From contig NZ_CP088952.1 of assembly GCF_021165955.1 (NCBI RefSeq), forward strand, positions 4,526,001 to 4,590,000: a stretch of 64,000 nt of DNA, given 5' to 3'. How positions within the stretch are numbered: position 1 is the first letter of the stretch; the number at the start of each line of letters is the position of its first letter. The position numbers were made by a program, and so were the translations under genes. This DNA is from Massilia endophytica. GTDB taxonomy: Bacteria > Pseudomonadota > Gammaproteobacteria > Burkholderiales > Burkholderiaceae_D. Below the pieces are notes generated by a model. It saw only the letters and a list, made by a program, of their open reading frames with translations, had not been told where the DNA came from and ran no database searches. Shown here piece after piece: positions 17,388-25,519 of this stretch.

Positions 17388-18857
17388 TCATTTCAGGCGG
17401 TAGCCGGAGGGCCGCGCGTCCTGCACAGGCTGCGGCGGCGTGGCGGATTCGAGGCGGCCGCCCAGGAACAACTCGGCGCGGCTGGCCGGCTGCAGGGTAT
17501 CGGTGGGCAGCGCCGGCACGGCAGGCAGGGGCTTGACCAGGCGCGCCGTGATCACGAATACCAGTTCGCTGCGGTCCTGCTGGAAGTCGGTGCTGCGGAA
17601 CAGGGCGCCCAGTACGGGGATCTCGCCCAGCAGCGGCAGGCCGTGGATGTTGCTGACCTGGTTGTGCCGGATCAGGCCGCCGATGGCCAGGCTCTGGCCG
17701 TCGTTCAGCTGCACCGTCGTCATGGCGCGCCGCGTGGTGATGAGGGGCAGGATGGCGCGCGCATTCAGGCCCTGGGCATTGATGCCCACGCCGTCGCGCG
17801 ACAGTTCCGAAACCTCGGGCGCCACGCTCAGGTTGATGCGCCCTCCGCCCAGCACCGTGGGCGTGAAGCGCAGGCCGACGCCGAATTCCTTCTCCTCCAG
17901 CGTGACCTTGTTGTTGTCCTGCGCCACCGGCACCAGTATCTTCCCGCCCGCGAGGAAGTTGCCCTCCTGGCCGCTCATGGCCACGATGGTGGGTTCGGCC
18001 AGCACGCGTACCAGGCCGTTCTGGCGGTCCGCTTCCAGCGCCACCCGGTTGCCGTTGGATTTGAGGAGGTTGACGCCGCCTGCCGCCGTGCCGGTCAGCA
18101 GGTCCGAGAACAGGGTCGCGGTCCAGCTGCCGATGCCCTTGTGCAGGCCGATGGCGCTTTCCAGCCGGTCCAGCAGGGTCTTGGAAACTTCGGCGATCTT
18201 CACCTCCAGCATGACCTGCTGCGGCGCCGTCACGCTGAGGAGGTTCACGATGCGGACCTGCGGGTCCTTCGCCGCCGCCGCGTCCTGGTCGCCGCCGCGC
18301 TGGCCGTTCTCCTCGCGCCCTTCGCGCAGGGCGCGCAGGGGCTTGCGCACATAGGCCTGCGCCAGGTCGAGCACACGCGCCAGTGTCGCGCCATCCTCCA
18401 CGGTTCCGCTCAGGACGAGGGAATCGGCGGCCGCGCTGACGCGGATATTCTTCTCGTTCGGCAGCAGCGTGGCCAGCGCCGCCTGCAGGGCCGAGGGGTC
18501 CATGCTCACGGTGACGTCCACGACGGTGCAGGCGCCGCTGCGGCCCTGCACGATCATGTTCGTGCTGCCCACCTCCACGCCAACGAGGTAGAGCGTCTGC
18601 GGCGCCACCAGCATGGCCTGCAGCACGCCGGGATGGCCGATGCTGCGTCCCGCCACCTGCTCGGGGAGACGGTAGAGGGACGACTTGCCCAGCTGGAGAG
18701 CCAGGCTGGCGGGCGCGCCGGGATCGCCCCGGCACTGCAGGCCATCACCGCGCGGCGCGGCTTCCTTTGCCTCCTTCGCCTCCTTCGGCAGCGCGGCGGC
18801 GGCGCTTGCAGCGGCCAGCAGCAGGCTGGCGGCGGCGATCGTTCGACGGGGGACCAT
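17388..18857 (-). CDS. rcpA: RcpA/CpaC, outer-membrane secretin of the Flp pilus
   Basis: The 489-residue protein has a signal peptide (about residues 1-23), an N-terminal pilus/BON-type domain (about 55-165) and a C-terminal secretin domain (about 245-460). The latter has the family signatures VALEADRQNGLVRVLAEPTI, FLAGGKI and VPLLGEIPVLG-like LPLLGEIPVLGALF. It forms the outer-membrane gate through which the Flp pilus emerges. It follows rcpC by 9 bp with GAGGAGC before its start. Confidence 0.94.
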   Translation of the reverse strand: MVPRRTIAAASLLLAAASAAAALPKEAKEAKEAAPRGDGLQCRGDPGAPASLALQLGKSSLYRLPEQVAGRSIGHPGVLQAMLVAPQTLYLVGVEVGSTNMIVQGRSGACTVVDVTVSMDPSALQAALATLLPNEKNIRVSAAADSLVLSGTVEDGATLARVLDLAQAYVRKPLRALREGREENGQRGGDQDAAAAKDPQVRIVNLLSVTAPQQVMLEVKIAEVSKTLLDRLESAIGLHKGIGSWTATLFSDLLTGTAAGGVNLLKSNGNRVALEADRQNGLVRVLAEPTIVAMSGQEGNFLAGGKILVPVAQDNNKVTLEEKEFGVGLRFTPTVLGGGRINLSVAPEVSELSRDGVGINAQGLNARAILPLITTRRAMTTVQLNDGQSLAIGGLIRHNQVSNIHGLPLLGEIPVLGALFRSTDFQQDRSELVFVITARLVKPLPAVPALPTDTLQPASRAELFLGGRLESATPPQPVQDARPSGYRLK

Positions 18858-18866
18858 GGCTGCTCC

Positions 18867-19697
18867 TCAAAGGCATTCCCTGCTGCTGCGTACACCATCG
18901 ATGGCGCCGATGCAGTAGCGCGGCGCGGGTTCGCGGGGCGGCTTCGGCGGCTTGGGCGGCTGTGCTGCCACCGCCAGTGCGGGCGCGGCCGGCTCTTTTG
19001 CAAGACCGAGCAGCGTGCCCTTGGTTGCGCCGGGCGTCACCCCGGGCGTCGGATCGACCTGGTTGCGCAGCACGAGCGACAGCGTGCCCACGCTGCGCGC
19101 CAGGTCCAGCTGCTCCGCCTGTTCCGGCGTGACTTCCAGCGTCACGGCGTTCACCACGCGGGGCTTGGTCTCGTCGCGGCTGACTTCCTGGGCCACTGCC
19201 AGCACGAGAATCCGTTCGAGCACGATCTTCGAGATCGCGTGTTCCTGCTTTACCCCGGGCTCCGTCTGCGTGTTGACGAGAATGTCGACGAAGGTGCCGG
19301 GCAGCGCGAAGCCCGCCACGCCGATCACGTCGTTCACGCGCACGGTGATGGCGCGCTTGCCTTCGCTGATCACCGCGGAGAGCCCGCCCAGTGTGCCGGC
19401 CGGCGCCAGCTTCGCTTCCGTGAGCGCCTCGCCGCGCAGCACGCTGGTCTTGAGCACCCGCCCGCTCAGGGCGGCGGGATCGCGCAGGGCGCCCTGGGGC
19501 AGCCCGTCGGCGGGCCAGTCGGCCAGCTTCACCATGTCCGGGCTGAGGCGCTGGCCCAGGTTCGCATCGGCGGCGGAGACCACGATGCGTGCTGCGCCGG
19601 GGCCCTGGCGCAGGAGCCAGCGCGAAGCCAGCATCACGGCCGCTATGCCGAAGACGACGGCCAGGGCCAGCATGAGGAGTGCGCGGCGGTATTTCAT
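18867..19697 (-). CDS. rcpC: RcpC/CpaB, Flp pilus assembly protein with SAF domain
   Basis: The 276-residue protein has an N-terminal membrane anchor (about residues 5-25), a SAF domain (about 35-100, with LSGRVLKTSVLRGEALTEAK) and the RcpC/CpaB domain (about 105-215, VGVAGFALPGTFVDILVNT-like). It is thought to bridge inner membrane and secretin. The C-terminal tail is proline-rich (PPKPPKPPREP) and ends with two cysteines. Its start overlaps the AAA+ ATPase stop by 4 bp. Confidence 0.92.
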   Translation of the reverse strand: MKYRRALLMLALAVVFGIAAVMLASRWLLRQGPGAARIVVSAADANLGQRLSPDMVKLADWPADGLPQGALRDPAALSGRVLKTSVLRGEALTEAKLAPAGTLGGLSAVISEGKRAITVRVNDVIGVAGFALPGTFVDILVNTQTEPGVKQEHAISKIVLERILVLAVAQEVSRDETKPRVVNAVTLEVTPEQAEQLDLARSVGTLSLVLRNQVDPTPGVTPGATKGTLLGLAKEPAAPALAVAAQPPKPPKPPREPAPRYCIGAIDGVRSSRECL

Positions 19698-21052
19698 TCG
19701 ATCCTCGCAAAGAGGCTGCCTTCAGTACCGGTGGCCAGCTGCGGTACGGTGGCGGCGAACATGCTGGACCAGGCCTGGTCCAGCGCGGCCACGGTGGGCC
19801 GGGCGGGCTGGCCGGCGTAGCCCGCGAAGTCGGCGACGCGGCCGAGGATCTCGCGAGGGAAACTCGCCAGCAGCGGTTGGCCTCCTCCGCGGTGCAGCTC
19901 CTCCACGAGGTAGGCCAGTGCGCCCTCGTCCACCTCCATGCCGCAGGCGCGGCACTGCTGGCGGAACAGGGTGCGGTAGGCGGCGTCGCCCAGGGGGCCG
20001 ATGTGGATCTTGTAGCCTGCCCTGCGCAGCGCGCCCGCGTCCAGCAGCATTTCCGGCTCCTGGCTGGTGACCAGCGCCAGCACCACGTTGAAGGGAACCG
20101 TGAATTCGCTGCCGCCCTGCAGCGAGAGCACGTCCTGCTGCTGCTCCACGGGCCGCGCGAAGCGGGCCAGCAGTTCGTCCGCCGGAATGCGCTGGCGGCC
20201 CAGATCGTCCACGATCAGCAGGCCGTTGTTCGCCTTCAGGTGGGGCGGCGCCTGGTAGCAGCCATGCGCGCTGTCGCGGCGCAGGTCCAGCATGGGCTGC
20301 GTAAGCTCCGCCCCCAGCTGCAGCACGGGGCGCTGGCAGAGGGCCCAGCGTGCGTCCGTGCTGCGGCGATCGGCGCCGTGGCGCGCCTGCTGGGCCAGCG
20401 GCGGCGGCAGGTGCACGGCCGGGTCGTGGAGCTGCACGATCTCGGGCCCCACCGCCAGCGCGTAGGGCACCGCGACCACCCCGTGCAGCAGCCGTCCCAG
20501 CTTGCGCGCCAGGGTCGACTTGCCGCTGCCGGAAGGGCCGTAGAGGAACAGGGCGCGGCCCGAATGCAGGGCGGCCCCCACCAGTTCGCGCACCTGCGGC
20601 GAGAGGCAGTCCTCGGCGAAGGCTTCGGCCACGTCCTGGGCGCTCACGCGCGGCAGGGTCGCCGCCTGGCGCTGCGAGACCGAGCGGTACATTTCGAGCG
20701 GCACCGGCGCCGGGCCCACATAGGCGCTGCGCTCCAGCCATCCCGCCGCGCGCTGGCGGCCCGGTCCCGTCAGCTGGTACTGCACGTCGATCTCCGATTC
20801 GCCGCGCCAGGAAACCTCGGCCAACTGGTCCGCCACCAGCGTGTCCAGCACTTCGCGCAGCACGCTGACGGGCAGGCGCAGGCGGGTGGTGAGGACGGGC
20901 AGGTGCATCTTGCCGCCCACGTAGAGCGTCTTGGCGCACAGTTCGCACAGCAGGCTCAGGTCCAGCCCCGTTTCCTGCACCGAGCGGGGCGGCTGGGGCA
21001 GCAGGGGAAGGTCGGCTTCTTGCGTCGTGCTGAAGGGGGAATGCTCGATCAT
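19694..21052 (-). CDS. AAA+ ATPase embedded in the tad locus
   Basis: The 452-residue protein has an N-terminal helical, possibly winged-helix region (about residues 30-110, with a CELC pair) and a AAA+ core. Walker A is YGPSGSGKSTLARK (about 165-178) and Walker B is GLLIVDDLGR (about 270). It is not TadA and lacks secretion-ATPase boxes; it looks more like regulatory or chaperone-type ATPases. The ATG at 21052 has AGGAGA 5 bp upstream. Position between tadV and rcpC with a 4-bp overlap ties it to pilus assembly or regulation, but its function is unknown to me. Confidence 0.78.
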   Translation of the reverse strand: MIEHSPFSTTQEADLPLLPQPPRSVQETGLDLSLLCELCAKTLYVGGKMHLPVLTTRLRLPVSVLREVLDTLVADQLAEVSWRGESEIDVQYQLTGPGRQRAAGWLERSAYVGPAPVPLEMYRSVSQRQAATLPRVSAQDVAEAFAEDCLSPQVRELVGAALHSGRALFLYGPSGSGKSTLARKLGRLLHGVVAVPYALAVGPEIVQLHDPAVHLPPPLAQQARHGADRRSTDARWALCQRPVLQLGAELTQPMLDLRRDSAHGCYQAPPHLKANNGLLIVDDLGRQRIPADELLARFARPVEQQQDVLSLQGGSEFTVPFNVVLALVTSQEPEMLLDAGALRRAGYKIHIGPLGDAAYRTLFRQQCRACGMEVDEGALAYLVEELHRGGGQPLLASFPREILGRVADFAGYAGQPARPTVAALDQAWSSMFAATVPQLATGTEGSLFARIE

Positions 21053-21120
21053 GTGTTTCTCCTGTTGAGGACACGATGTTAGCGAGGCGTTTCCTATCGG
21101 ATATTGATGTCCAGCAAAAA

Positions 21121-21558
21121 TCAGCGGTGCTGCCAGAACAGCCAGGCCATGGTGCCGAAGGCGATGGCGACGCCGTAAGGCATGCCGCGCCGCTCCGGCC
21201 CGTGGGCGGGCACAAAACTCAGCCACAGTAGGGCCAGCGCGCCGCCCGCCAGGGCCGTCAGCACGGCGGTCACCAGGGCGCCCGCGGCGCCGGTGAAGCC
21301 GCCGACCATGGCCATCAGCTTCACGTCTCCGGCGGCCATGCCCCGCAACACGTACATCGGCAGGAAGACCAGCAGTCCCGCCATTGCGCCGGCCAGCCAG
21401 TCCAGGGCAGTGGACCATTGGGGGTCGGCGGTGCAACGCAGCGCCAGCGCGAGCAGCAGTCCAGCGGCCACCAGCACATTGGGAATCCGGCGCAGCGTGA
21501 GGTCCGTGGCGGCAGCCTGCACCACCAGCCACAGCAGAATCAGTTCGCTGCCATTCAT
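21121..21558 (-). CDS. tadV: TadV/CpaA, A24-family prepilin peptidase
   Basis: The 145-residue multipass protein carries the two catalytic aspartates of type IV prepilin peptidases. One lies in AATDLTLRRIPN (D19) and the other in the GxGD-like MAAGDVKLMAM (about D77), with AxGD in place of GxGD. It lacks the N-methyltransferase domain, as usual for Tad-type peptidases. It processes Flp and the TadE-like pseudopilins. No Shine-Dalgarno is visible, and a strong terminator stem ends 4 bp upstream of its ATG. Confidence 0.92.
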   Translation of the reverse strand: MNGSELILLWLVVQAAATDLTLRRIPNVLVAAGLLLALALRCTADPQWSTALDWLAGAMAGLLVFLPMYVLRGMAAGDVKLMAMVGGFTGAAGALVTAVLTALAGGALALLWLSFVPAHGPERRGMPYGVAIAFGTMAWLFWQHR

Positions 21559-21562
21559 GATG

Positions 21563-21596
21563 AAAAAAGATCCCCTGGCCTTGGGGCCGGGGGATC
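21563..21596 (-). terminator. Strong intrinsic terminator between flp and tadV
   Basis: GATCCCC(T)GGCC (21569-21580) pairs with GGCC(G)GGGGATC (21585-21596) around a TTGG loop. In the minus-strand RNA the stem is followed directly by six U (21563-21568). It lies 8 bp past the flp stop and 4 bp before the tadV ATG, so it should make flp far more abundant than the machinery genes. Confidence 0.85.
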
Positions 21597-21604
21597 AAGC
21601 TGGG

Positions 21605-21787
21605 TCAGGGTGCCGGGGTCAGCTTGGTGACCAGAACATCAAAGGCATCTTTCAAGCCATCGCCCAATACATCGAAGGCGACGGTCACTGCCACAGCCAA
21701 TACCGCGGCGACCAGACCATACTCGATCGCCGTGATGCCCTCTTCGTCCCGCACAAACTGCCTTACAGCGCTATACAGTGCGTTCAT
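21605..21787 (-). CDS. flp: Flp/Fap-type major pilin
   Basis: The 60-residue pilin has leader MNALYSAVRQFVRDEEG, then the processed N-terminus ITAIEYGLVAAVLAVAV with Glu at +5 and the adjacent Tyr typical of Flp pilins, and one hydrophobic helix. It is secreted and polymerised by the Tad machine into adhesive bundled pili. The ATG at 21787 has AAGGAGTAC upstream. It is the first gene of the tad locus, transcribed from the 403-bp intergenic region. Confidence 0.95.
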   Translation of the reverse strand: MNALYSAVRQFVRDEEGITAIEYGLVAAVLAVAVTVAFDVLGDGLKDAFDVLVTKLTPAP

Positions 21788-22190
21788 GATGTACTCCTTG
21801 AAGTAGAGGAAAACTCTGGCGCCTTGCTGCGCAGCCATTGAGTCCACTATAGGAGCGATGTGCCGGTGGCTGTTGACGGTACGCAAGTTTTCCACACGGA
21901 ATTATTTGCGCCAAGCCACTACCGAATTGCGACTGACATGATGTTTGGCGTATGTCAAACTGGAAGTGCGCCCGCGACTGCGTCTGGCGAGCGCTGCCGT
22001 GAAAAAGCGGACGGTAAAATCGTGGCGTTTTCAAAAATTTTTCGCAAAGGATAATTGCCTATTATGCAAAAAGCCTTTATGCTGATCAGCTGTCCTTTGG
22101 AAAGGCACCGTGCTTCGGCTCACTGCGCGCCTTGATACAAGGAAACAATGGCGGCTGCTGCGATGAGTAAGTGATTATCCAAAAGAGAGC
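21788..22190. other. 403-bp divergent intergenic region between flp and the diguanylate cyclase gene
   Basis: No gene is supported here. It must hold the flp promoter (minus) and the cyclase promoter (plus). A TATAGT-like box on the minus strand lies about 65 bp before flp. An inverted repeat TGACAT-N12-ATGTCA (21934-21957) includes a minus-strand TTGACA. I found no convincing sigma-54 element and no riboswitch. Confidence 0.5.
21934..21957. promoter_or_regulatory. Inverted repeat TGACAT-N12-ATGTCA upstream of flp
   Basis: TGACAT (21934-21939) and ATGTCA (21952-21957) are perfect inverted 6-mers with an 18-bp start-to-start spacing. The spacing would fit a dimeric regulator binding two half-sites. 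No cognate regulator is identified; the motif could be chance. Confidence 0.3.
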
Positions 22191-23237
22191 ATGGATTCCC
22201 TACTGAAACACATGGTGGACATGACTGGCCACCGCGATCACGCGATGCTCGACATCTCCGTGATCTCGGCGGTGCAGGAACTGGCGCGCGCCAGCCAGGC
22301 GCGCGTGCTCACCATCGCCAATGTGCGCGGCCAGCTCTTCGTGCGTCCGCGCGCCGCCGTCGGCGCCGGCTCCCCTGCCCGCATGGTGGAACTGGCCGAC
22401 CCGTCGAATCCCGGCGAGCCCATTGCTTCCTTCCCTGCGCTGGCGGCCTGCATCGCGCGCCACGAATCGAACGCCGACGCGATCGATGCGGAAGGCAACC
22501 ACACGCTGTGGATGCCGATCTGGATCGGCGACAAGGCCGACACCTGCCTCGAGATCGTCAATCCCACGCCCTACACGAGCGACACCATCCACACCATCGG
22601 CGGCGTGGTCAGCGTCTACCGCAATTTCCAGAACCTGCTCGACTACAGCGAGCGCGATTCCCTGACCGGACTGCTGAACCGCAAGACCTTCGACGACCAG
22701 CTGGCCAAGATGCTGCATTCGAGCGGCGAGCAGGAAGCGGTATCGCTGCCGCCCGGCGAAACGGAACGCCGCCACCATCACGAGGAAGAAAAGCAGTGGC
22801 TGGCCGTGGTCGACGTGGACCACTTCAAGCACGTGAACGACAAGTTCGGCCACCTGTACGGCGACGAGGTACTGATCCTCATCGCCAACCTGCTGCAGTC
22901 CTCCTTCCGTGCACAGGACCGCGTGTTCCGCTTCGGCGGCGAGGAGTTCGTGGTGCTGCTGCGTTCCACCACGCTGGAGAACGCGAAGAAGATCATCGAC
23001 CGCTTCCGCATCAACGTGGAGCAGCACGATTTCCCCCAGGTGGGCAAGGTGACGGTGAGCGTGGGCTTCACCAGCATCAGCGCCTACGATGCGCCGGTGG
23101 TGGTGCTGGGACGCGCCGACCAGGCCCTGTACTACGCCAAGAGCCACGGCCGCAACATGTCTTGCCACTATGATGAACTGGTCAGCAGCGGGCAGCTGCA
23201 AACCATCGAATCGAACGATACCGCCGAATTCTTCTGA
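22191..23237 (+). CDS. Diguanylate cyclase with N-terminal sensory region and intact I-site
   Basis: The 348-residue protein has an N-terminal GAF-like region (about residues 15-155) and a GGDEF domain (about 165-330). The active site is GGEEF at 249-253 and an allosteric I-site RAQD (240-243) lies exactly five residues before it, so it should make c-di-GMP with product inhibition. It has no transmembrane segment and is probably cytosolic. It is divergent from the tad locus and convergent with an HD-GYP phosphodiesterase 9 bp away, suggesting local c-di-GMP control of adhesion (inference). Confidence 0.92.
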   Translation: MDSLLKHMVDMTGHRDHAMLDISVISAVQELARASQARVLTIANVRGQLFVRPRAAVGAGSPARMVELADPSNPGEPIASFPALAACIARHESNADAIDAEGNHTLWMPIWIGDKADTCLEIVNPTPYTSDTIHTIGGVVSVYRNFQNLLDYSERDSLTGLLNRKTFDDQLAKMLHSSGEQEAVSLPPGETERRHHHEEEKQWLAVVDVDHFKHVNDKFGHLYGDEVLILIANLLQSSFRAQDRVFRFGGEEFVVLLRSTTLENAKKIIDRFRINVEQHDFPQVGKVTVSVGFTSISAYDAPVVVLGRADQALYYAKSHGRNMSCHYDELVSSGQLQTIESNDTAEFF

Positions 23238-23249
23238 GGCGCCGCCTCA
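23235..23249. other. Palindrome carrying both stop codons of the c-di-GMP gene pair
   Basis: TGAGGC-GCC-GCCTCA contains the plus-strand TGA of the cyclase (23235-23237) and the minus-strand TGA of the phosphodiesterase (23247-23249). It lacks T-runs, so termination activity is uncertain. Confidence 0.4.
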
Positions 23250-24467
23250 GTTCAGCGTCATGAAGCGCATGGGGTCCACGTTCCACTTGCTCGGAGTCTC
23301 GTGGCCCACGATCTTGTCGCCGCCGCCAAAGCCCAGCGCCTTCGACAGGTCCACCGTTTCCGGCTTGATGTAGAGGTTCTTCTTGGTGTGGAAGAACACG
23401 TTCACCTTCGGCGCCAGCAGGTTGGTCTCGTGCGGCTCCACCACCACGCCCAGGCGGCCCGACTCCAGCAGCACCAGGGTGCCCACCGGGTAGATGCCCA
23501 CGCAGCGCATGAACTCCTGCACCATCTGCGGATTGAAATGGAACTTGCTCCACTCGTAGATCTTGCGCAGGGCCGCCGCGGCGGACATGCCCTTGTGGTA
23601 GCAGCGGTCCGCCGTGATGGCGTCGTACACGTCGACGATGGCGGCCATCTGCGCCAGTTCGCTGATGCTGTCGCCCGCCTGCTTGTCGGGATAGCCGCTG
23701 CCGTCGCGCCGCTCGTGGTGGTGGCGCGTGATGTCCAGCGCGATCTGCGGTACTTCCGGCGACTGCTTCAGGATGTTGTAGCCGTCTTCCGGATGCTTGC
23801 GGATGATGGCGAATTCTTCGTCGGTCAGGGGGCCCGGTTTGTTCAGGATGGCGTCCGGCACCAGGGCCTTGCCCGTATCGTGCAGCAGGCCGCCCAGGCC
23901 CGCCTCGCGCGTGATCTCGGGATCCATGCCGCGCGAATTGCAGAAGGCCACCAGCAGCGCGCACACGCTCACCGAGTGCAGGAAGGTGTAGTCGTCCTTG
24001 GTCTTGATGCGCAGGAGGCCGAGCAGCGCGCCGGGATTGCGCAGGATCGACTCGGTAATGTTCTGCACCACCGGTTGAACGGCGTCTACTTCAACCGCCT
24101 TGCCCAGGCGGACATCGGCCATCACGCTGCGCACCAGGCCAGCGGCCTGGTTGCGGATCTGGGCTGCGCGCTGGAGCTCCTCGCCCAGCGAGGCCTTGAC
24201 GATCTTGATCGGCTGCGACGCAATCTCCACCACCTCGCGCTCGGTCGCCTGCTGCGCTTCCGCCAGCGTGGGCGCATCCTGCACGTCCAGCCCCTTGCTG
24301 ATGTCGATCACCACATCGTGGATGCCCGCCCTCAGGATCTTGCGGATTTCTTCTTCTTCCGTGATCTCGAAACGGTTGCGAACGAAGGGATGGGTCATCC
24401 AGTCACAGCTGAGGTCGTGGATGAACATGCCGATCTTGAGTTGGGAGGAATCGACTTTCTTTAACAT
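23247..24467 (-). CDS. HD-GYP cyclic-di-GMP phosphodiesterase with DUF3391 domain
   Basis: The 406-residue protein has an N-terminal DUF3391 domain (about residues 1-125, LKIGMFIHDLSCDW) and an HD-GYP domain (about 150-330). The HD pair is in GGLLHDTGK (about 194-195), and HHERRDGSGYP (about 248-258) contains the GYP motif. Such enzymes hydrolyse c-di-GMP to pGpG/GMP. It converges with the cyclase gene and is divergent from a LysR gene. Confidence 0.93.
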   Translation of the reverse strand: MLKKVDSSQLKIGMFIHDLSCDWMTHPFVRNRFEITEEEEIRKILRAGIHDVVIDISKGLDVQDAPTLAEAQQATEREVVEIASQPIKIVKASLGEELQRAAQIRNQAAGLVRSVMADVRLGKAVEVDAVQPVVQNITESILRNPGALLGLLRIKTKDDYTFLHSVSVCALLVAFCNSRGMDPEITREAGLGGLLHDTGKALVPDAILNKPGPLTDEEFAIIRKHPEDGYNILKQSPEVPQIALDITRHHHERRDGSGYPDKQAGDSISELAQMAAIVDVYDAITADRCYHKGMSAAAALRKIYEWSKFHFNPQMVQEFMRCVGIYPVGTLVLLESGRLGVVVEPHETNLLAPKVNVFFHTKKNLYIKPETVDLSKALGFGGGDKIVGHETPSKWNVDPMRFMTLN

Positions 24468-24527
24468 GATCGGGCGGCAATGAAGGGGAAAATGGGCGCG
24501 AAGCGCTAGAATAAGTATAGCAAAATT

Positions 24528-24548
24528 AGTTGCCCAAAAGGATCAACT
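24528..24548. promoter_or_regulatory. LysR-box-like inverted repeat before the LysR gene at 24575
   Basis: AGTTG (24528-24532) and CAACT (24544-24548) form an imperfect LysR-type box with an 11-bp spacer, 26 bp upstream of the LysR start. It is a candidate autoregulatory site only. Confidence 0.3.
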
Positions 24549-24574
24549 GAGGCAAAGAGGAGACAAACTTTCAA

Positions 24575-25519
24575 ATGGAATTGCGACAACTTCGTTACTT
24601 TGTCGCCATCGTCGATCACGGCTCGCTCTCGCGCGCGGCGCTCGTGCTGCACGTGGCCCAGCCCGCGCTAACCCAGCAGCTGCGCCAGCTCGAAGAGGAG
24701 CTTGGCGCACAGCTCCTGCACCGCAGCGCCCAAGGCGTGCACAGCACGGACGCGGGCAAGGTCTTCTATGAGCACGCCCTCGCCATCCTCAAGCAGGTGG
24801 CGGATGCCAAGTCGGCCGTGACGCAGTCCGCGGAGCGCCCAGCCGGCGCGGTCACGCTTGGCCTGCCGCACAGCATTTCCGGCGCGCTCGCCCTGCCCCT
24901 GCTCACGGCCGTGCGCGAGCGCTACCCCGAGATTACCCTGCAGCTGACGGAAGAGCTGACGGGCAATCTTGGCGAACAGCTAAAGTCCGGCCGCGTCAAC
25001 CTGGCCGTGCTGTTTGATGACGGGCAACTCTCGAGCTTCGCCACCACGCCGCTGGCGGAGGAGGAGCTGCGCTTCATCTGCCGCGCCGACTCCCCTTGGG
25101 TGCAGGGGCGCGAGAGCATGACCCTGGCCGAGGCGCTGGCCGCCACGCTGATCCTGCCCGGCCTGCAGCACGGCGTGCGGCCGCGCATCGAGAGCACAGC
25201 ACGCCAGGCCGGGCTGCATACTTCCGACGTCATCGAGATCAATTCCATCGCCATCCTGAAATCCGCCATCCTCGCGGACATGGGCGCCACCATCCTGCCT
25301 GTGGCTCCAGTGCTGGAGGAAGTGGAGCGCGGCGCCATGCGCGCGCTGCCGATTCACGATCCCGCGATCTCGCGCACGGTGGTGCTGTGCGCGTCGAAGA
25401 ACATTCCGCTGACGAATGCGGCCAATGCCGTGAGCCGCCTCGTTGCGCAAGTGGCGGATACGCTGTGCACCAGCGGCAAATGGCTGGGGGCCCACACCCT
25501 CAGCACTGCCCGAGCGTAG
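24575..25519 (+). CDS. LysR-type transcriptional regulator (Nac/TcuR-like)
   Basis: The 314-residue regulator has the typical N-terminal winged HTH (MELRQLRYFVAIVDHGSLSR, then AQPALTQQLRQLEEELG) and an effector-binding domain (about residues 90-295). AGAGGAGA lies 11 bp before the ATG. It converges with the SDF symporter gene and overlaps its end by 20 bp. Target genes cannot be deduced. The best guesses are the symporter or a distant locus. Confidence 0.88.
   Translation: MELRQLRYFVAIVDHGSLSRAALVLHVAQPALTQQLRQLEEELGAQLLHRSAQGVHSTDAGKVFYEHALAILKQVADAKSAVTQSAERPAGAVTLGLPHSISGALALPLLTAVRERYPEITLQLTEELTGNLGEQLKSGRVNLAVLFDDGQLSSFATTPLAEEELRFICRADSPWVQGRESMTLAEALAATLILPGLQHGVRPRIESTARQAGLHTSDVIEINSIAILKSAILADMGATILPVAPVLEEVERGAMRALPIHDPAISRTVVLCASKNIPLTNAANAVSRLVAQVADTLCTSGKWLGAHTLSTARA

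Noticed and set aside
21788..22190. Possible sigma-54 promoter or c-di-GMP riboswitch upstream of flp or the cyclase.
   Set aside because: I could not find GG and GC dinucleotides at the required -24/-12 spacing, nor the conserved GEMM motifs. Only weak promoter-like boxes are present.
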